Shown: piece by piece, positions 57,147-64,000 of the stretch
Position numbering within the stretch: the stretch's first letter is position 1
How the letters are laid out: each line of letters begins with the position of its first letter
Assembly: GCA_963920575.1 (NCBI GenBank)
Contig: OY986964.1
Span: forward strand, 10,600,663-10,664,662
Length of the DNA: 64,000 bases
Direction: 5' to 3'
DNA from: Narthecium ossifragum
Taxonomy: Eukaryota; Streptophyta; Magnoliopsida; Dioscoreales; Nartheciaceae
Translations under genes and position numbers: made by a program
Notes under the pieces: generated by a model
Database searches by the model: none
Seen by the model: the letters and a program-made list of their open reading frames with translations, nothing else
What the model was told of the DNA's origin: nothing

Positions 57147-59519
57147 TGTCGCGCCCCGACCCTCAAAAGCCCAACCGGGCCGGGCGACGCGAACCGGAAC
57201 CTACAAAACGCGGAAAACAAAGCTGGCGAGGGTTCCCTCTAACCTATTGGTCTCCCTAACAGTTCACCAAAATCACCCCCAATTAAAAGATACAATAATT
57301 TAAACAACATCGAACCACAGATTTAAAACTCAAAAAGGTTTAATATACATATTCTCGGAGAGGGGGGAGTTCAAATACAACATTACTCCCGTATGAGACT
57401 ATCTAACATAGGATAAAAACTGTAAAGGATCACCACCTCTCAGACTCCACCTGGCGCCGCCGCACCGCCAACCAACTGCCCGGTAGGGGCCACGGAAGAA
57501 GAACTGACGCCTGCACCTGCAAAACACAGCCCGGGTAGGAGTGAGCACTAAGCTCAGTAGGGTTCTACACTACGACACACAGAAGGAAGAGGGAAACGCA
57601 ACAGTGTCGCCCTCAAGTAGGACCTGGGTGTATACATGGGTCCCATAACCCCACCGCGTGTCCCTGAGACCCAGGGGCAGCACTCCAACACTGGCGACAC
57701 ACAAGCTAAGTAGGCAACTTCACTACTCCCGGGTTAGCACAGTGGGACACCGGCTACACCTCAGCATCCGACTCGAGGTCAACACGACCTCTACAATCAT
57801 CAAGCAACAAGTGTACCAGTCATCTAAGCCTATCATCGAATCGACTGGATACCATAATTTAAACCGGGTCCAAACTACCCAACCCCGGTCCTAGGGCTAA
57901 GTCCGAGCTTCCAGCCTCGGGACGGCGACCAAAAGATCACCCACGCCCTAACCAATGCAACTAATGCACAAATCAACAATGCATGCTATGACATACACAG
58001 ATAAGAAGCAAAGCATGCAACAGTATGCCAAGCATCATATAAGTCAACTGGATCGCTGCAGCGATACTACCAACCGCTGCCAGCCGATCCGCAGCGGCTC
58101 CCGGCATTACGACGGTACCACGACCGTCAACCGCGAACTCCTGCAACGGGAAGCAACCCGAAAACCGCTGAATGAACAGTAACAATATAATATTATATTC
58201 CGAAATATAATATTATATTCAAACACCCAAATCCTCTACTTAGGGGCTAATTGACCCCGTCGATCCCACGTCCAAACGACTTCGGATTCACGATCCAACC
58301 TAACCACCAGCAGATGTATATACCAGGATCAATGTATCCAAAATTCATAATCATCCAACGGTTGGATTAACGGGAAAATACAAATCAAAACCGCTAATCA
58401 ACTCACTTACCAATTTAATTGCTGCAACGCAGCCCTCCAGAAAACAATTCATAACAAATCGTAGAAAAATCGAAAAAATATGAAATCAGTGGGGTTAGAG
58501 AGTAGATTCAAAGATCTACAACTCCTATGTTCATCACAACCCATGATCACGTACATGCCGGCAGAAAAACTCGCTGCAAGCCGGCTGTTCTTCAAGAACA
58601 GCAGAAAACCGGAAATCCGAGACTAATCATGCATAAACCTACTAAAATCTCAACCAAATATCATGAAACTTATATCAGTCATTCTAATAGGCATAAGAAA
58701 TCCAACAAGATAAAGATCAACAAGATCCAACGGCTAGATCTAGAGAAAACCCAAAAACAACATCAGTAGGTATAAACCTACCTAACAGCGCTTTCCTCGG
58801 CTGATTCCCCGCGAGTTAATCACCAACAAGGTTCCAAATCACTTCAGAGATCTTCCTCTCGTTGTCACGGATCCAACGAGCCTTAGAACACCGAAAATGA
58901 TGGTTGGAGGAGGGAGAACGGAGGAGATGAAGCTCGCTGCCGGAAACAGGGGAAGGAAGCAGAGCTCTCGGGAGAAGAAAGAAGAAGGAAGAAGAAAGGA
59001 GGAGAAGGAGGAAGAGAAGGGGAAGAAAAGGAGGGAAAAGGGGGAGGGGAAAGCCGGGGGAAGGGGGAAAAAGAGAGGGGAGGGGAGGGAAAGTCCTCCC
59101 CCTCTGACATGAGAGAGCGACGGCAAACGGCAGCCGTCCTCGCGAAGCAGAAAAGCCACCGACACGAGTTCGATCAGTCGCTCCAAGGAGCGATCGATCG
59201 CTCGCGCCCCGGATCGATCCCAACACCAAGTCGGATCAATCCGAGCAGGTCAAACCCACCGACTCGCTCACGAGTCCGATCGATCGTTCCAAGGAGCGAT
59301 CGATCGCTCAAGGGTCGTCAGCTGCCCAAAGGCAAGCTTCCGCGCGCCCGAGCTGGGATCTTCCGATCCCGGGTCCACCTAGCCAGTCTAAATAAGCATT
59401 TACACAAACAAGGCCAGTGTGTGCACACGCGGGTGTGAAACAAACCAACAAGGCGTAATTTACCAAATTGCCCTTGCGGTCTACAACGAGCCACAGGGGT
59501 AGAGGGGCAGGTCCTCACA
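57147..59519 (-). mobile_element. Solo LTR-A, TSD aacag
   Basis: 2373 bp, plus-strand tips tgtcgcgccccgacc and gcaggtcctcaca, flanks aacag (57142-57146 and 59520-59524) exact. CGATCGATCG palindromes at 59165-59312. Hairpins at 57542-57556 and 59455-59471. The pyrimidine-rich tract seen on the minus strand (58883-59229) is LTR leader, not coding. Confidence 0.9.
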
Positions 59520-60568
59520 AACAGAGCATCAATCTAACACTAGAGGGGTCGAGGAGATCCAAGAGGAGAAGAAATCTCATCACACCCCAACTACAACCCG
59601 CAAACCCAAACTAACACCAGGAGACTCAAGGGAAGAATCGCGAAAAATGGACAGGAGGACCTCCAGTATCCGGCCAACATAGAACAGGGGAGAAGAAAAT
59701 CCACAGAAAAACCATCGATCAAAACCAAAAACCACACAAGCAAGCAAGAAATCTCATCGGAAGTCCGTTGGCATCCAAACATCTAAGAATCAGCAGCAAA
59801 GAAGGGAGAAGAAACATCAACACGCAGTCATGAGATCAACAGACTCCAAGATATCATGCGTCAAATCCCGTCCTAAAATCCTAATCAAAGTTTAGGGTAG
59901 AGTCCCCTACCTCTGGGCTTATTCTAACTCGGGATCTCCTCCTTCTCCAGTCACCGCCGTCAGCCTCGCCGCCAAGCTCCGATTTCAGCCGCGGTCGCCG
60001 CCGCTAGGAAGCTCAACTGCCGTCTCGTTCCTCTCCGGTCGCCATCACAGTCGCCCAGCTGTGGTCGCCAAGATTGCCGCCTTCGAAGGAAGGAGTCCAG
60101 TCGCGAAGTCCCCATCTCTCTGGTCGCGGTCGTCGTCGCCGGCATCGCCACTCTCTCTTCGCGAGATTGGGCCGCCGCTCTCTCTTTCGGAGTGGGTTGC
60201 GGCAGATGCACTCATAAGAGAGAAGGGTTTAAGGGGGGTTAATATGATGGCTTAAGATCATATCTTGGCCATCCAATAAGACAGATCTGATCCTAGCCAC
60301 TCACATCCAGATCTTTGCGATCTGACCCAGATCCTCCGATCTAGGGTACTCCTAATAGTCTAGTCAAGCACATACATCATTACAAGGCCGTGTGTGCGCT
60401 ACGCGTGTGTGAAACCAACTCCGACTAGGGTAATTTACCAAATTACGCCCCGGAGTCGCAACCATCAAAAGAGATCGCGAAGCAAGACCAACCGGGCCAA
60501 ACCAAACTAAGCCAGACCCTCGACCGACGCTGTCGGACCGGGTTGGAGGTACGGGTCCTCACACGTAT

Positions 60569-61518
60569 TTTCTGTGTGCTTGAAATGAATAATGACTCAT
60601 CAACACTATTCAAGTTTGAATGTAGGAGAAGTAGACTTTGTTTGCTAATTGCTAAATGATAAAATGTTGTCTCTATGATTTAGCAGCTTGGACTTCGTTT
60701 AACATGAGTATTTCTCATATTTTCATGGGGTGTTGAGAAGATGTGTTATTTATGCTTACAAGATCTAGAGGTTGACATCGATCATTCTGTTAGCTACAAA
60801 TAGTAAAAGTAGTAGGTAATATTTCACACGTCAATGGATGAAAAATTCAATCACTCTACTTTATATTGATTTGCAATACATTTGATGTGAAGTATAGGTC
60901 TTTCAGTCACCTACTTTATATGCACGATGTGGGACACATGGACCTTTCAGTCATTTGTTCGAACATGGTTAATTACCATTTCCATTGATTTATGAATTGT
61001 GACAGTGTCTTGAAGAGTTACTAGCTTTGACATCCTTTCAACCAAAACAAGGAATTCTTAGCTGCATATGTTGTTTTAGGTTTACTTCTCTCATGAAACA
61101 ATATACGTTTGTTTCTCCTGGAAAAGTTGTAAAATATCTTGCTTTACATGCTAGTCTAGTTATTGTTGTGATTATCTATTTCCTTAATTTGTGAAGTCAA
61201 ATTTGATTCAGTTACCAATCAAATTACTTACATGTATAGTTGCTAAAATGTATAGCCAAATTTGTCTCAGGATATAGTTTAGGGTTTACTTGTAGTTATC
61301 ACATCTGGATGAGATATGGAATACACATTGAAGTATATAGGAAGTGAAAAAAGTTATTTGAAAAAAGCTCAATGTCAAGAAATCGAAAATGTATGGCCCA
61401 CTTAATTTAAATTTCATATTCATTTCCCCAAGGCATTCATTACTGTAGTTGGCATATGCGAATGAGTGTTATGCCCATCGCCAATAATTTCTGTATTGCT
61501 GATGTAATAAAGTGAGGG
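60569..61518. other. AT-rich spacer upstream of the GRF gene
   Basis: No repeat tips, no domain-bearing frame. It may hold promoter and leader of the ORF at 61519, but no convincing TATA box or splice pattern can be assigned. Confidence 0.4.
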
Positions 61519-61899
61519 ATGTCGCATGCGTCATCGTCCGCGTCACCCCAGTCCATTCAGCTAAAGTGTAAGTGCGGGCTAAACGCCGTGCGACTTGTCT
61601 CCCGCACCGATAAAAATCCGGGGTCGCGCCTTTATGTGTGTCCTACTAGTCCAAATGGGTGCGGATTCTGGAGGTGGGAAGATGTCGTACGTCAACAACC
61701 CTCATTCTCAAGTTCATCTTATACTCCTACATCATCTACTGGTCTATTGTTGGGTGCCCGGTCTAGCGCCAGCGGAATAACAGAGGACACAATGGGCCTT
61801 CAAGTGGAAGTGATGCATGGCCAGATGTGCAAATTGCGCATTGTCATTTGGGTTCTTGTCATTGCCGTGATAGCAATTTTTGTAAAAATCTTCTTATAA
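61519..61899 (+). CDS. Small GRF-type zinc finger protein with C-terminal membrane segment
   Basis: 126 residues, undamaged frame. Ser-rich N-terminus, then a GRF zinc finger at ~17-56: Cys17 and Cys19 (CKCG), SRLYVC (Cys41) and CGFWRWED (Cys48). A Ser-rich linker and a short polar helix follow, then a hydrophobic C-terminal segment ~109-126 (IVIWVLVIAVIAIFVKIF) that would anchor it in a membrane as a tail-anchored protein. Plant genomes hold many such small GRF proteins of unknown role, and many are transposon-linked. The GRF fold binds single-stranded nucleic acid in other proteins (family knowledge). The start ATG is the first in the frame. It may be a real gene or a passenger of the neighbouring decayed plant-mobile-domain gene. 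Confidence 0.65.
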   Translation: MSHASSSASPQSIQLKCKCGLNAVRLVSRTDKNPGSRLYVCPTSPNGCGFWRWEDVVRQQPSFSSSSYTPTSSTGLLLGARSSASGITEDTMGLQVEVMHGQMCKLRIVIWVLVIAVIAIFVKIFL

Positions 61900-62224
61900 C
61901 TGAAATTGGTGTACTGACCATAGCACAATGAGATTGCCTTGCCCGCTATCATGTAATATGGCCATGCTAGACTCTTTGTCCCCGAATTTTGTGACAGTAA
62001 TCTTGTCTTATATCATAACCAACTCGAATGTAGCCTGATATATTTATGCTGAATGAATGATCTTTAGCTTGTAGTGTTTTCTTTTGAATATGTTGCCTTT
62101 TGTCAATTTCTTTGTCTACCTTGTCTCGTGTTAAATTGTTTTCTATCTTTTCTCTTAATTTGTGTAATATAATATATGAAAGGGAGACATGTACTAGAGT
62201 TTTATTGCTGTCACATACCTACGC

Positions 62225-62462
62225 ACTCTCCCCACCAATACTTTGCAACATTACATTCGCATAAAATGCCATTGTTGTCTGTTAAGCTATTGTTTGCAAA
62301 TAAGAAATGGTTCGTTCGCACTACATTTGTTATGTGACATGGCTACACACCTTCTGCCCCGTCGTACTTTTGAATGCCCTATTCGCATAAAATGCTATCA
62401 CACTTTCTTAAGCATGTGTTTGGAAATCTCCAATAGTATATTCACACTACACCTATAATTTT
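62225..62462 (+). repeat. Two-copy tandem duplication (~130 bp)
   Basis: Both units contain ttcgcataaaatgc, a gtttgnaaa stretch and ttcncactaca at matching distances (62257 and 62386 starts). The surrounding 61900-62490 is non-coding. Confidence 0.6.
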
Positions 62463-62494
62463 TTAATGTAATGGTTTTCCGCTGTCTTGCAGGC

Positions 62495-63283
62495 ATGGCT
62501 GCACCTATCCATCACCCTATCAGACCCAATAGCCGTTGTTATGTCGTAGCAGTTGTGCAATTGATCGAAAAAGAGTGAACAGAAGACAAACACCGAGAGT
62601 ATGCTGCTTGGACGCCCTTTCGGGCCTTTTTTGACATACCTAGTATGGATCATGATAGAGTGTTGCTCGAGGATATCCTACAAGGATGGCAGCATGATTC
62701 CTTCTTTCAGCTGGGTCCAAGACTAGTGGAGCTTACGCCCTATGAATGTGGGCTTATCCTCGGTCTTCCGTCATCCGGGCAGCCAATTATTTTTTATCCG
62801 AGTACGGAGCCAGGGCATAGACAGGACAAAGAGAAGGTGGTGTACCCGCGATGGGTTAGGCAGCATGTAGCCTAGGAGAAAGTATTGACAAGACAAAAAT
62901 TAGGCCAGTTGATTGAGAGTCTTGCCAGGGACGAGAGACCCGCATACGTGGAGGATACAGTACGCTTCTTCATTTTGTTCGTACTGTCGACCGTACTGTT
63001 CCCTAGGAGCGACTACACATGCCCTCTTGAGCTGGCTTTATACTTAAATGACCTTGACGGTACATGGCTCTACGATTGGGGTGGCGTCGTACATCGGATG
63101 CTAATCTTCTGCATTCCCCAGAATATTGAAATGGGCTTGTACGAAAAGCAATAGAGAGAAGACTTTGGGGAAACCAAAGGCGATGATGTCGATAGAGAAT
63201 GTAGAATACATGATCCAAAACTCTTTCTTATGCATATGCTTGTTCATAAGTTTAATACCCGTCTAACGGCCCTTTTTACGTAG
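62495..63283 (+). pseudogene. Plant mobile domain (PMD) protein remnant
   Basis: An ATG follows a splice-acceptor-like cttgcag. Frame: FRAFFDIPSMDHDRVLLEDILQGWQHDSFFQLGPRLVELTPYECGLILGLPSS, a typical N-terminal part of the plant mobile domain shared by MAIN/MAIL proteins and by many transposons. The frame stays the same across TGA at 62576, TAG at 62873 and TAG at 63152, and later reads FFILFVLSTVLFPRSDYTC and LYDWGGVVHRML. Each stop is one C-to-T step from a sense codon (CGA or CAG). It is therefore a decaying gene, more likely of transposon than of host origin. The role of PMD in such proteins is not settled. Confidence 0.7.
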
Positions 63284-63424
63284 GTGGCACGTTCACTGAC
63301 TCCGATCGCTGAAGAGAAGTCATGGCTACAACAAGTAGCCACCCGCCATGGTCGTATACCCGTAGCCGGGGACACGTACGGTGTTGGGACTTCTACTTGG
63401 CAGAGCATGCTTAATGGGGCCGAG
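63284..63424 (+). pseudogene. Exon-like segment of the PMD locus
   Basis: An open 47-codon block bounded by tacgtag before and gaggtacac after, as for a plant exon: VARSLTPIAEEKSWLQQ ... GVGTSTWQSMLNGAE. The family is not recognised. Same strand and close to the PMD remnant, so probably the next exon. Confidence 0.45.
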
Positions 63425-63520
63425 GTACACAAATCCTAGTATTTTACACCAAACTGAATCGTACTTTGTGATCTAGATGAATTATATGAGGTTCCCATTC
63501 ATTATTTATGGATCAATTAG

Positions 63521-63873
63521 GCCTCGGAGATTGCCAGGCTGAGGAGCATCATAGGGCGTTGGAGAGGCTTGAAGAAGTGACTGTGAAAATGCAAGCAAGC
63601 CACAGAGCTGAGTTGAGATCACTAAGGGCTGAGAACAAAAGATTGTCGCTAGCAGTGTTGAACCTGAAGGATGGAGGCCGTGGTAGAGAAAAGGGTTTAG
63701 AACTACAGAACCTGAAGGAGGGAGGTCTAGGTAGCGAAAAGCGTTTGGTGTATGTTAGGCGTCGGAGAGAGGGAAAGGTAGTCGTCCAGGAGGTAGACGA
63801 TGCAAATTATGATGTGGATTTAGATGATCATTGCCTCGCCCGCATGGAAGACACATCCGTGTCTGCTCGGCAG
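63521..63873 (+). pseudogene. Coiled-coil exon-like segment
   Basis: Begins after atcaattag and may end at the donor-like cgg cag gtatac (63873). From 63508 a frame reads EEHHRALERLEEVTVKMQ, HRAELRSLRAENKRLSLAVL (coiled coil) and then an acidic tail. The reading phase expected from the previous exon (ASEIARLRSI) meets TGA after 19 codons, so a one-base change near 63545 is likely. Frame and splice sites are not certain. Confidence 0.4.
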
Positions 63874-64000
63874 GTATACGGTACCTATAAAGTATTATTC
63901 ATGTAATTGTTACATGGGTCAATGTATTTAACCAGTGTCCCGATTGATAGGTGGCTAAGTGCAAAGCTTCAATCAAAGGCTTGAGGAACCTTGACGTTGC

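Larger units (their letters stand above)
55295..60563 (-). mobile_element. Solo LTR-B, TSD cgtat, with nested elements
   Basis: Plus-strand tips tgtcacgccccgacc and ggtacgggtcctcaca, flanks cgtat (55290-55294 and 60564-60568). The same family as 25145-30802. It contains the CTGCATCG/CGATGCAG hairpin (55730-55746) and GTAATTT/AAATTAC (60430-60446). It holds a truncated Cassandra-like fragment at 55941 and an LTR-A at 57147. It is the third copy of this LTR group in the window. Confidence 0.85.

Noticed and set aside
1..64000. tRNA genes
   Set aside because: I saw primer-site complements only (iMet, Asp) and no cloverleaf. A dedicated scan could still find one.

Overview
This is nuclear DNA of a flowering plant. 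It holds plant L1-type LINEs with a C-terminal RNase H, an Athila-lineage Ty3/gypsy element primed by tRNA-Asp, a Ty1/copia element, Cassandra-type LTRs carrying a 5S rRNA-like segment, and a UDP-glycosyltransferase fragment captured by a Mutator-type element. I cannot name the species from sequence alone. Nearly everything is transposon in transposon; no clearly functional housekeeping gene is visible. Letter names (LTR-A, LTR-B, LTR-D, LTR-E, LTR-H) are mine.

Layout. 1-15863: broken non-autonomous LTR retroelements whose remnant ORFs are acidic and repetitive. They carry a truncated LTR-B (2937-5236), a solo LTR-E (6744-9168, minus), and an Athila-like LTR-D (12207-15863) holding a Pack-MULE (12627-14540) with a UGT pseudogene. 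16076-18834: a decayed copia element on the minus strand, TSD ttccc. 19687-22769: a 5'-truncated LINE with target duplication tttctctg. 23224-52455: a second LINE, flanked by the 10-bp duplication gattacgata, stretched over 29 kb by nested insertions. One cut, between its ORF1 and endonuclease, holds a related LTR-A, a Cassandra chimera, LTR-B and another LTR-A. The other cut, in the zinc-finger/RNase H part, holds an element with inverted LTRs (36215-51397). That element holds an Athila element (37843-48145), which in turn holds a solo LTR inside its pol gene (41737-43906).

52466-64000 is less crowded. It has a 30-bp minisatellite (52745-53092), a solo LTR-H (53873-55237), and a solo LTR-B on the minus strand (55295-60563) that contains another 5S-bearing fragment and a solo LTR-A (57147-59519). 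At the right end are a small GRF-zinc-finger membrane protein ORF (61519-61899) and a decayed plant-mobile-domain gene (62495-63283) with further exon-like pieces.

Some signals cut across families. Most LTRs carry arrays of GATCGATC palindromes with family-specific flanks. LTRs of the A/B/E group share small hairpins whose stems change in a compensating way. Many nonsense codons fit C-to-T decay of methylated cytosines. The outstanding structure is the element at 36215-51397: both its outer tips are the U5 end of an LTR, yet it sits in a perfect 5-bp target duplication whose removal restores the LINE frame.
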